Made by a program: the position numbers and the translations under genes. This document shows, piece after piece, positions 7,893 through 14,805 of a DNA stretch of 14,834 nt; the first letter of the stretch is position 1, and the number at the start of each line of letters is the position of its first letter. Source of the DNA: Acidimicrobiaceae bacterium. GTDB lineage: Bacteria > Actinomycetota > Acidimicrobiia > Acidimicrobiales > Acidimicrobiaceae. The stretch lies in NCBI GenBank assembly GCA_013044415.1, contig JABEUO010000139.1, positions 1 to 14,834 on the forward strand. The letters are read 5' to 3'. The notes below the pieces were generated by a model. The model was not told the DNA's origin. It ran no database searches and worked only from the letters and a program-made list of their open reading frames with translations.

Positions 7893-8150
7893 ATGGCCAA
7901 CATCAAGAGTCAAATCAAAAGAATAAAGACGAACGAAAAGTCGAGGGTCATAAACAAGGCCGCTCGCTCAGAGATCAAGACTCGCATCAAGTCCGCCGTC
8001 GAATCGGCGAGTAATGGCAGCGAGGACGCAGAGACGAATCTTAGAAACGCCATCAAGAAGCTTGACAAGGCGGCTTCCAAGGGAATCATTCACAAGAACC
8101 AGGCAGCTAGGCGCAAGTCTCGTCTTATGAAGCAGATCGCCTCTCTGTAA
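7893..8150 (+). CDS. rpsT: Small ribosomal subunit protein bS20
   Basis: Primary 16S rRNA-binding protein of the 30S subunit. The 85-residue product begins MANIKSQIKRIKTNEK, the conserved S20 N-terminus, and is rich in Lys and Arg throughout, with the typical helical KNQAARRKSRLMKQI close. The ATG at 7893 is chosen over an in-frame GTG at 7875 because S20 proteins start with MANIKS; GAGG at 7877-7880 could act as a somewhat distant ribosome binding site. The gene lies on the plus strand while lepA and holA around it lie on the minus strand. A hairpin after the stop codon may end the transcript. S20 genes are often autoregulated, but nothing in the leader shows this directly. Confidence 0.97.
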   Translation: MANIKSQIKRIKTNEKSRVINKAARSEIKTRIKSAVESASNGSEDAETNLRNAIKKLDKAASKGIIHKNQAARRKSRLMKQIASL

Positions 8151-8204
8151 GATAGGCGCTTTGGGCGGTTAGTCCAAGGGTCTCGTTTTCACTCCTAACA
8201 ACAT

Positions 8205-8231
8205 AAGCGGCGGCCAATGGGCTGGCCGCTT
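8205..8231. terminator. Candidate bidirectional terminator between rpsT and holA
   Basis: AAGCGGC (8205-8211) pairs with GCCGCTT (8225-8231) around a 13-base loop. An outer pair, AAGGGTC (8176-8182) with GACCCTT (8242-8248), could enclose it. The hairpin lies between two convergent genes, a sensible place for a shared terminator. The trailing sequence is only moderately T-rich on either strand, so it is not a textbook intrinsic terminator. Confidence 0.5.
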
Positions 8232-8249
8232 GTTGTCGTTGGACCCTTA

Positions 8250-9359
8250 TCAGCTCTCCTGAGGAGATGTTGCTCGCATATTTCTTCGGCGTCGATAAAG
8301 GGCGGACAACCTCGTGACCATTACTTCGAGACAGATCTCCTTTGGCATAATCGGCTCACCCCTAAGGGCAAGATCGGCCTCTTGCACCCACCCGAATGCC
8401 GCCTTGTAGTCCTCTACCCCAAATAGTCGCGCCACCGGGATCATTTTCTCGATCGCATATGGATGCTTCGTCCCTTTCTCGGAAAGCAATCCGGCTCGCC
8501 GAAGCGCCGAATTGACCGCTTCTGGGTTCTTGGCACTGCCAGACGAGATCGCCGCAAGCTCACTAAGTCTCTTGCCGAGTACCGAAATTAGAATGACGGG
8601 GTCCCTTCCCGCATCTACGAAAATTGTCTTCAAGACCCGGAGGGCACCCGCTTGATCACCTTTTTCGATGGCTTCGGTCAAGTCCCACATGGGGACCTCG
8701 CCGTGTTCACCAAGATAATCGACGATCTCATTTACATCCAGGATCGCGCCTTCGCCATGTCGGGCCGAAAGAACAGACACGATCGCATCGGCCCGAGCCG
8801 GAGCGTCGCCGAGATGTGTAGAAAGCGTCTCGAGTGCTCGTTTGGTCAGCCTTAGTCCCGATGCATCAAGTAGGGATTCGACAAATTTCTGTTTAGCCTT
8901 CCCCGAGGGAGTCGCCACCGTCTCGACCTTACCAACCTTCTTGATCAGCTCAAACAAGGTATCCTTAGAAGTCGTAGGGCCGTCGGAACCTTCCGATCCT
9001 CCAGAGACGTTTCGCATAGGTCTGTAATCCAGAAATATCACCAAATTGGGGCTAACACCCTGCTCGATGACCGCTTGGGCTAACGCCCTCTCCTCCTGGC
9101 TGAGTTTCGATGAGTCACGCAGGACCACAACCGCCGAATCTGCAAACATAAAGCTCTGATTCGCCGCCCTTAGAGCTGGTTCCACCTCGTCGACACCAGC
9201 GGTGACGTCGATAACTTCAGACCCATTTGACCTACGGGCCGACACAATCTCCAGCATCCGCCGCAAGACGAGTTCCGAACTCTCTCCAGATATTGCCAGC
9301 ACACTAACGGAGTCATCAGCAGCCCGGGCATTGACTATGGATTTACTCGGCTGGGCCAC
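8250..9359 (-). CDS. holA: DNA polymerase III subunit delta
   Basis: Clamp-loader subunit that opens the beta sliding clamp within the gamma/tau complex. The 369-residue protein fits the delta family in length and in its C-terminal half, where MWDLTEAIEKGDQAGALRVL, VDAGRDPVILISVLGKRL and HPYAIEKMIPVARLF match the helical collar and preceding domain. The N-terminal AAA+-like domain is more divergent: LAISGESSELVLRRM stands where most members show a VxGxEE-type start, and no functional P-loop is expected in delta. The start is GTG at 9359, with a purine-rich GAGGGAG about 11-17 bases upstream. Placement beside rpsT and lepA supports the call, since holA-rpsT-lepA is a common actinobacterial order. 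The comEA/comEC pair often found upstream is absent. Confidence 0.9.
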   Translation of the reverse strand: MAQPSKSIVNARAADDSVSVLAISGESSELVLRRMLEIVSARRSNGSEVIDVTAGVDEVEPALRAANQSFMFADSAVVVLRDSSKLSQEERALAQAVIEQGVSPNLVIFLDYRPMRNVSGGSEGSDGPTTSKDTLFELIKKVGKVETVATPSGKAKQKFVESLLDASGLRLTKRALETLSTHLGDAPARADAIVSVLSARHGEGAILDVNEIVDYLGEHGEVPMWDLTEAIEKGDQAGALRVLKTIFVDAGRDPVILISVLGKRLSELAAISSGSAKNPEAVNSALRRAGLLSEKGTKHPYAIEKMIPVARLFGVEDYKAAFGWVQEADLALRGEPIMPKEICLEVMVTRLSALYRRRRNMRATSPQES

Positions 9360-9429
9360 GATGGTATGAGCTCCCTCAAGTCGAAATATCTCACTGCTAG
9401 GGGGAAGTCTAGAACCCGCATTTGCCTAG

Positions 9430-9465
9430 TTTGATGTTTATCAAAGTTGACTTTCCCAAAGGTAA
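9430..9465 (-). promoter_or_regulatory. Possible holA promoter with a palindrome over the -10
   Basis: On the minus strand TTACCT (9460-9465) lies 17 bases before GATAAA (9437-9442), a weak but correctly spaced pair. The -10 falls inside a perfect 6+4+6 inverted repeat (TTTGAT, GTTT, ATCAAA at 9430-9445 on the plus strand). This would start transcription near 9430, about 70 bases before the GTG. Both hexamers are imperfect, and holA may instead be read from the thioredoxin gene. Confidence 0.22.
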
Positions 9466-9550
9466 GCCGAATCGATTCAGTTTTTCCTAAACGACACAAA
9501 ATACTCTGTCGACCTACCGCCGAACCGGCACAATTCGACCAGTGCAGCAA

Positions 9551-10261
9551 TCAGTACAGTCTTGAAGTCAACTTCCTTCTGTACTGCGCAATCCGCTCGT
9601 CTCCGATCGGAAATGCCCTCAAAAGGTCCACAAACTCCGCCCGGGCTGCTTCGTCAGCCTTCACCGAATCAAGGAGAATATTCAGTCTTTTCTCGAGCTC
9701 TTCGTCGTTGGCCGTCTCTACGTTGGCTTTTCTTAATCTTGCCAAAGATGCCACCCGAGCCGTAGCCTCGGTCTCTGGGATCCTTTTGAGGAGACTTAGC
9801 GCCTCATCAAACCTTGACTGTTCAACCCAAACTTCTGCGAGTGCCGCAATTGCCCCCTCATTGTTGGGTTCGAGCTCGAGCGCCGCTAAAAGAGATTCCT
9901 CGTCACCGATGGCCACTAGCAGGTCAGCTGGAGAGGTGACGGGAGCCAGCTTGGCTACGAACTCTCGAACAGCACTCTCTGGCAGAGCACCTACAAAAGT
10001 ATCGATGACCTTGCCATCTTTTAGAGCAAACACCGCTGGAATCGATTGAACTCGAAATGCTTGGGAGATAGCTGGATTCTCATCGACATTGACTTTGACC
10101 AATTCGACGCGCCCCTCGGTCTCGTTGACTACCTTCTCAATGGTAGGTCCGAGCGTCTTGCATGGGCCGCACCAGGGAGCCCAAAGGTCAATCACCACCG
10201 GCACCTGCTTTGATCGTTCAACTACTTCTACCTGAAATGTCGCATCAGTTACATCCTTCAT
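9551..10261 (-). CDS. Thioredoxin-domain co-chaperone, YbbN/CnoX type
   Basis: Cytosolic thioredoxin-fold protein with a C-terminal TPR-like region; relatives such as CnoX (YbbN) protect and pass oxidised proteins to chaperones. From the ATG at 10261 it has 236 residues. The N-terminal domain (about 1-110) has the redox motif WCGPC at 30-34 in DLWAPWCGPCKTLGP, followed by VKVNVDENP and IPAVFALKDG. The rest is helical and charge-rich, with repeat-like segments (LAALELEPNNEGAIAALAEVWVEQSRFDEALSLL in outline), as expected for tetratricopeptide repeats. The frame extends to a GTG at 10306, adding 15 residues; I prefer the ATG because MKDVTDATFQ is the usual opening, though its ribosome binding site is poor. 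Both active-site cysteines are kept, so it may be a working reductase. holA lies 191 bases downstream on the same strand. Confidence 0.92.
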   Translation of the reverse strand: MKDVTDATFQVEVVERSKQVPVVIDLWAPWCGPCKTLGPTIEKVVNETEGRVELVKVNVDENPAISQAFRVQSIPAVFALKDGKVIDTFVGALPESAVREFVAKLAPVTSPADLLVAIGDEESLLAALELEPNNEGAIAALAEVWVEQSRFDEALSLLKRIPETEATARVASLARLRKANVETANDEELEKRLNILLDSVKADEAARAEFVDLLRAFPIGDERIAQYRRKLTSRLY

Positions 10262-10413
10262 AACCTTAAGATTACCGTTGCATCCGAGTGATAAGCTGGA
10301 GTCCACTTATTTAGGTGCACCTTTTCCAAGGTCTGATACGCCCCGGAACTAGTGGAGGGTCTCTGTCTTGAGAGATGGAGCATCCAAGGCAAGGTTAAAG
10401 AGGTACTGGCCAC

Positions 10414-10470
10414 TGGTTCGTGACCAAAGAGCGCCAATAGTCGCCGATAATTGGAACAGACCACGAACCA
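10414..10470. repeat. Nested inverted repeat upstream of the thioredoxin gene
   Basis: TGGTTCGTG (10414-10422) is perfectly complementary to CACGAACCA (10462-10470). Inside the 39-base spacer, CCAAT (10434-10438) pairs with ATTGG (10450-10454). The transcript of either strand could fold into a two-tier stem, 150-210 bases before the thioredoxin start. It matches no RNA family I recognise. A 9-bp repeat at this spacing is expected a few times by chance in a window of this size. Confidence 0.35.
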
Positions 10471-10792
10471 TTCGACGGAAGAACTCTGGCGTTTCTATCT
10501 AAAATCCACCATCGACTCCAGCGGCCGAATCGACGATGAGAACCGTAGCTCAGCCAGAATGGCCGAGATCGATGCCACTGACCCTATTTGTCTGCTGTGC
10601 CTCTTCACTGTCAGAATGCGTTACAAACGGCATTCAGGCGCCTCCCTAAGGCTCACTAACGACGTTCACGCTCGTCGGATTAGATGGCGGTGGTCGAGAT
10701 TCAGAACAGACGGGGCGCTAATTCCGCTTGCTGCCTCCGAACTAACTTGGGCAAAGTCTCCAGCTGACTAGCAATGAGTTGAAAGACTCTTT

Positions 10793-10799
10793 AGGATGG
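10793..10799 (+). promoter_or_regulatory. Ribosome binding site deciding the kinase start
   Basis: AGGATGG, with an AGGA core, lies 6 bases before the ATG at 10806. The alternative in-frame TTG at 10779 has no comparable site, so the ATG is preferred. Confidence 0.5.
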
Positions 10800-10805
10800 C
10801 TCGCT

Positions 10806-11831
10806 ATGGATGGATTAGACATTGATCTACTGACACGCTGGGTTGCAAATAACGTGCATGAACTCCAGCCACCCCTCGAATTGAGCCTGATCGCCGGTGG
10901 ACGATCTAATCTGACCTTTGAAATCCGGGACAATTTGGGCAATCGAGGGGTGCTGAGGAGACCACCAATCAGCCATGTTTTACCCACGGCACACGACATG
11001 GAACGTGAGTTCAGGATAATCTCGGCCCTCAGTCCGACCGATGTTCCGGTTCCAAAGCCACTGGCCCTTTGCACTGACAGAAAAGTCGCCGAATTGCCCT
11101 TCTATGTCATGAGTTACGTCGAGGGAGAAATCCTCAAAAACTATGAAGAGGTAGAGAGGACACACACCCCAGAGTCTAGGGGGGCTATATCTAAGTCATT
11201 GATTTCGGTTCTGGCAAAACTCCACGATATCGAACCAGATGCGGTTGGCCTCGGAGACCTGGGTCGTAAAGGGGACTACTTAAAGCGCCAACTAAAACGC
11301 TGGCACGGACAGTACACAAAATCCTCCCAAGAAATTGACTCGTACGTGCCATTAATTGATGAGGTGCACGCCAAGCTGTCTGCGAGGGTTCCCGACCAGC
11401 TTGGCACCGCAATTGTCCATGGAGATTACCGCCTAGATAACACTATGGTCTCTCCAGAGGACTCAATAGCAGCGGTGCTGGACTGGGAGATATGTACCTT
11501 GGGCGATCCGCTAGCAGACCTGGGCTTACTAATGGTCTACTGGGCACAACCCGAAGATCAAGAAGCGCCACTCGGCACGGTAACAACCCTGGAGGGCTTC
11601 TACACCCGCGAAGAGCTTGCTCTCGAATACCAAAATCAGTCCCAGAGGGACGTCTCAAATATCGGCTATTACCTAGCGTTTGGCTATTGGAAGCTCGCTT
11701 GCATTCTCCAGGGGGTCAACTCACGCTATCTCCAGGGAGCCACCGCCGGCGATACCACCGACGTCGATAAATTTGACTCCCAGGTCAACTGGCTAGCCCA
11801 ATCGGCGCACGACGCTCTAAGGGAGCTGTAG
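10806..11831 (+). CDS. Phosphotransferase of the APH/choline kinase family (ACAD10/11-like)
   Basis: Small-molecule kinase-like protein of the aminoglycoside phosphotransferase superfamily, closest in wording to the kinase domain fused to acyl-CoA dehydrogenases in ACAD10/ACAD11. From the ATG at 10806 it has 341 residues. It shows the nucleotide-binding GGRSNLTFEI (31-40), LRRPP (50-54), the helix HDMEREFRII (63-72), the hinge-like FYVMSYVEGE (99-108), the catalytic HGDYRLDN (205-212) with Asp207 and Asn212, and the metal-binding DWE (226-228) in VLDWEICTLGDPLADLG. All expected catalytic residues are present. An in-frame TTG at 10779 would add nine residues. The family is linked to phosphorylation of 4-hydroxyacyl-CoA in fatty acid breakdown, but no acyl-CoA dehydrogenase gene is nearby, so the substrate is unknown. 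This is not evidence of antibiotic resistance. It converges on leuS. Confidence 0.9.
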   Translation: MDGLDIDLLTRWVANNVHELQPPLELSLIAGGRSNLTFEIRDNLGNRGVLRRPPISHVLPTAHDMEREFRIISALSPTDVPVPKPLALCTDRKVAELPFYVMSYVEGEILKNYEEVERTHTPESRGAISKSLISVLAKLHDIEPDAVGLGDLGRKGDYLKRQLKRWHGQYTKSSQEIDSYVPLIDEVHAKLSARVPDQLGTAIVHGDYRLDNTMVSPEDSIAAVLDWEICTLGDPLADLGLLMVYWAQPEDQEAPLGTVTTLEGFYTREELALEYQNQSQRDVSNIGYYLAFGYWKLACILQGVNSRYLQGATAGDTTDVDKFDSQVNWLAQSAHDALREL

Positions 11832-11876
11832 CCGAATCTGAGCATCAGAGCCGAAGACAATGCGGTTTTATGCCGG

Positions 11877-14354
11877 TCAAAGTACCAGGTTTACCAGCTT
11901 CGGAAGGCGCACGATAATTTTAGCGGGCTCGCCGTCTCCCAAAATTGAGGATATCTTCGGGAGTGCCCGAACGGCTGCGATCGCCTCTTGCTCGGATATG
12001 TCCGTCGAAACCTCTATTTTGTCCTTCAGTTTGCCGTTCACCTGAACAATCAGAGTGGTCTTTAGATCCTCGAGCAGCACTGGGTCGGCCAATGGCCAAC
12101 TTTCCATATGGATGTTTCCCCCATTTTTCCGTTCCCAAAGTTCGGCCGTAATGTGAGGGACCATCGGGGCCAGCATGAGTAGCAGGATGTCCTTGGCTTC
12201 TGAAACGGCATCGCCTGACGACCCAAGAGCTTCAGCCTTATAGATCGCATTCGTAAGTTCCATAAGGGAAGCAACGCAGGTATTATAAGCCCACCTCTTA
12301 TAACCCGATGTGACCTTTTCTATCGTCCTGTGGGTCGTCTTTCTGAGTTCGAGGTCTGCTTCCGTCGAATTTGCAAACTCACTAGCTACCGAAACGCCGG
12401 GGAAACTTTCGCCTTGGTTCAAAACTAGGCGCCAGACCCTGGAGAGATACCGATAGCACCCCTCGATCATTTCGTCGGTCTGCTTGGTCCAATCGAAGTC
12501 ATCCCCTGGTGGCCCGACAAAAAGGTGGAAAAGGCGTAAAGCGTCAGCACCGACCCCATCAAAGTACCCCGATGGTGCAATTAAGTTTCCTTTTGACTTC
12601 GACATCTTCGAACCATCGAGGCGTATCATTCCCTGAGTAAAGAGTCTCCTAAATGGCTCTCGAACGTCCGAAGGGCCAATACCCAAATCGCTTAAGGCTT
12701 TGGTGAAAAAACGGGCATAGAGTAGGTGCAAAATCGCATGTTCGATACCACCAATGTACTGATCCACCGGCATCCACGCACTGACGATGTCCTTGTCAAA
12801 AGGCTTATCTATCGAAAATGGATCACAAAAGCGAAGGTAGTACCAGGACGAGTCCACAAAGGTGTCCATCGTGTCAGTCTCTCGCCGAGCCGGTCGTGAG
12901 CAGCTTGGACAGAGGGTATTAACGAAACCCTCATGTCTGGCCAGCGGTGACTCGCCAGTTGGCAAGAATTCCACGTCGTCAGGTGCAAGGACTGGAAGTT
13001 GATCCAGAGGAACCGGAACTATTCCGCATTCCTCACAGTAGACCGCCGGGATGGGACAACCCCAATATCTCTGACGGGAAACCAGCCAGTCGCGCAGACG
13101 GTATTGTACCTTTGGTCTGCCGGCCCCTCTTTCAGAAAGAAACTCGATTGCCCTCTTCTTAGCCTCATCGACGCTTAGACCGTCTAAAAAACCGGAATTG
13201 ATTTTATTTCCGGGTCCACCGTAGGCTCCGTCGCCGGAGTAGTCCTCGGGCCTTTCTGTCGTTTCTACAATTGGTAACCCGTATGTCTTGGCAAAGTCAA
13301 AATCCCTTTGGTCCTCTCCCGGCACGCCCATAACGGCTCCCGTTCCGTATGTCGCCAGGACATAGTCAGCGACGTAGATGGGCACTTTTGCCCCGTTGAA
13401 GGGATTGACAGCAAATGCTCCCGTCGCCACCCCTCGCTTTGCCTTGCCCATCTCGGTCGACTGGCGCTCAATGTCCGACCTCGATGACACCTCTGCGCAA
13501 AAGGAGGTAACTTCGTCCCGAAATTCATCAGTTACAATGTCAAACAGCCTCGGATACTCAGGAGCAACAACTAGGTATGTAATCCCGAAGGAAGTATCAG
13601 GCCGTGTCGTGAATACTGTTATTGGGTCCAAGTCGGCTCTATCTGAGATCTCAATTTCGATCTCTGCTCCAATCGAGCGGCCGATCCAGTTGCGCTGCAT
13701 CACTTTTACTCGCTCTGGCCACTCGAGTGGTTCCAACTCGTCGAGTAGTTGATCGGCATAGTCGGTAATCTTAAAAAACCATTGCTCCAAGTTTTTCCTG
13801 GTAACTAGGTCCCCAGACCTTTCACAAGTACCGTCGGCGAGAACCTGTTCATTTGCGAGCACAGTCTGACAGCCTGGGCACCAGTTGACCGGTGCATTTG
13901 CCCTATAAGCGAGGCCCGCCTCCATGAATTTAGCAAAAATGAACTGGGACCATTTGATGTACTCAGGGTCGTGACTTTTGATTTCCCGCCGAGTGTCGTA
14001 GACCGCTCCTAGGCGACTCAAGGACTCCTTGAGTTCGGCAATTCGAGCATCGGTGAAGGTCCTTGGGTGGACCTGCGTTTTGATAGCGGCGTTTTCCGCC
14101 GGTAAGCCAAACGAATCGAATCCAATAGGCGAAAGCACTGCCTCACCATTCATGGTGCGGTAGCGGACATTTAAGTCCCCGAAGGTATAGTTCCGAACGT
14201 GCCCCTGGTGTGCGGGTCCTGAAGGGTATGGGTACATGCACAACACATATGACTTCGGTCGAGGGTCATCAGAATTTACTTGGTATAGTCCCTGTTCTTC
14301 CCAACGCCTTTGCCAACGTGGTTCGATTTCTTGGGGGTCATAGGCTATAGACAT
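11877..14354 (-). CDS. leuS: Leucine--tRNA ligase
   Basis: Class I aminoacyl-tRNA synthetase that charges tRNA-Leu and edits mischarged tRNA. At 825 residues it has normal length. It shows the HIGH-like motif HQGH (49-52) in YPYPSGPAHQGHVRNYTFGD, the WCPGCQTVLANEQVL zinc-knuckle region near 158-172 with a CERSGD variant of the second half, the editing (CP1) domain with TTRPDTSFGITY, the second zinc-type pair CEEC/CPSC, the WYYLRFCDP segment, and the KMSKS loop at 583-587. The anticodon-binding domain and short C-terminal domain (ending LPKLVNLVL) complete it. The ATG at 14354 begins MSIAYDPQEIEPRWQRRW, as expected. I found no T-box leader in the 143 bases before the tRNA gene. It converges with the kinase gene across 45 bases without a strong terminator hairpin. 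Confidence 0.98.
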   Translation of the reverse strand: MSIAYDPQEIEPRWQRRWEEQGLYQVNSDDPRPKSYVLCMYPYPSGPAHQGHVRNYTFGDLNVRYRTMNGEAVLSPIGFDSFGLPAENAAIKTQVHPRTFTDARIAELKESLSRLGAVYDTRREIKSHDPEYIKWSQFIFAKFMEAGLAYRANAPVNWCPGCQTVLANEQVLADGTCERSGDLVTRKNLEQWFFKITDYADQLLDELEPLEWPERVKVMQRNWIGRSIGAEIEIEISDRADLDPITVFTTRPDTSFGITYLVVAPEYPRLFDIVTDEFRDEVTSFCAEVSSRSDIERQSTEMGKAKRGVATGAFAVNPFNGAKVPIYVADYVLATYGTGAVMGVPGEDQRDFDFAKTYGLPIVETTERPEDYSGDGAYGGPGNKINSGFLDGLSVDEAKKRAIEFLSERGAGRPKVQYRLRDWLVSRQRYWGCPIPAVYCEECGIVPVPLDQLPVLAPDDVEFLPTGESPLARHEGFVNTLCPSCSRPARRETDTMDTFVDSSWYYLRFCDPFSIDKPFDKDIVSAWMPVDQYIGGIEHAILHLLYARFFTKALSDLGIGPSDVREPFRRLFTQGMIRLDGSKMSKSKGNLIAPSGYFDGVGADALRLFHLFVGPPGDDFDWTKQTDEMIEGCYRYLSRVWRLVLNQGESFPGVSVASEFANSTEADLELRKTTHRTIEKVTSGYKRWAYNTCVASLMELTNAIYKAEALGSSGDAVSEAKDILLLMLAPMVPHITAELWERKNGGNIHMESWPLADPVLLEDLKTTLIVQVNGKLKDKIEVSTDISEQEAIAAVRALPKISSILGDGEPAKIIVRLPKLVNLVL

Positions 14355-14497
14355 AGGCAGAATGCTAGAAGAAATTCACCATGACATTGACCTTTATCAA
14401 TCTTTTAGATAGTTCCAAAATCAATAAGGGCAAAATCCGGTCACGCGAGGGTGAATATCCGAAAAGCATGACTAGTCTGTCCCATCAAGGGAACACC

Positions 14498-14570
14498 GGG
14501 GGTGTAGCTCAGCTGGTAGAGCATTTGACTGGCAGTCAAAAGGTCGTGGGTTCGAGTCCCATCACCTCCA
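14498..14570 (+). tRNA. tRNA-Ala(GGC)
   Basis: A 73-base cloverleaf folds cleanly. The 7-bp acceptor stem is GGGGGTG with CACCTCC (14563-14569) and includes the G3:U70 wobble pair that marks alanine tRNAs. The D arm is GCTC/GAGC, the anticodon stem TTTGA/TCAAA holds the loop CTGGCAG with anticodon GGC at 14531-14533, and the T arm GTGGG/CCCAT holds TTCGAGT. The discriminator base is A at 14570. The 3' CCA is not encoded and must be added afterwards. GGC reads GCC (and GCU by wobble) codons. The gene is divergent from leuS. Confidence 0.97.
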
Positions 14571-14575
14571 CCGAA

Positions 14576-14610
14576 ACACCGCAGATCAGCTCTATTTTGG
14601 GATCTGGTGT
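14576..14610 (+). terminator. Possible hairpin behind the tRNA gene
   Basis: ACAC plus CAGATC (14576-14587, with a 2-base bulge) pairs with GATCTG plus GTGT (14601-14610) around a 13-base loop, starting 6 bases after the tRNA. It may mark the tRNA 3' trailer or transcript end. The bases after it are A-rich, not T-rich, so an intrinsic terminator is doubtful. Confidence 0.3.
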
Positions 14611-14805
14611 CATCCGAAAATAAAAGCGCACCCGCTACAAACCCGCTACTGGACGAGCCCCGATGATCACCCAGCAGGTGGACGAGAAGGCGGTTTGGCA
14701 AGATGCCACCTGAGGTCATAGGAACTTTCTGTACTAACATTCGGTAGATCCCGTTGAATCGACGGTCGGAGTTGCCGACACCAGGACCACGACAAGCTGC
14801 TCGAT
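14611..14805. other. Stretch without a recognised gene right of the tRNA
   Basis: No open frame here resembles a known protein. It holds a small repeat, ACCCGCTAC at 14630-14638 and again at 14641-14649. tRNA 3' flanks often receive integrating elements, but no copy of the tRNA 3' end (an att repeat) and no integrase fragment is visible. Confidence 0.4.

Larger units (their letters stand above)
10262..10805. other. Gene-poor stretch between thioredoxin and kinase genes
   Basis: About 540 bases between two divergent genes. One plus-strand frame is open at 10451-10771 from a TTG, but its peptide is rich in Arg and Ser, resembles no family I know and has no clear ribosome binding site, so I do not call it. 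The most visible structure is a nested inverted repeat at 10414-10470. I see no tRNA, mobile element remnant, or named promoter pair good enough to report. Confidence 0.5.

Noticed and set aside
10451..10771. 106-codon plus-strand open frame before the kinase gene
   Set aside because: TTG start, no convincing ribosome binding site, composition unlike its neighbours and no recognised family.
10806..11831. Antibiotic resistance phosphotransferase
   Set aside because: Only the superfamily fold is shared with aminoglycoside kinases; the sequence wording fits ACAD10/11-type kinases instead.
14387..14415. TTGACC at 14387-14392 as a -35 box for the tRNA gene
   Set aside because: The hexamer 17 bases later (TAGTTC) is a poor -10 box, and the start would be about 80 bases before the tRNA.
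14355..14497. Possible T-box or other amino-acid leader before leuS
   Set aside because: Only 143 bases lie between leuS and the tRNA gene, and no T-box core (GGTGG with paired ACCGCG side) is visible on the minus strand.
14441..14740. Minus-strand open frame with GDGTRTHDLLTASQMLYQLSYTP wording
   Set aside because: It is antisense to the tRNA-Ala gene; this peptide is a well-known spurious translation of tRNA complements and not a protein family.
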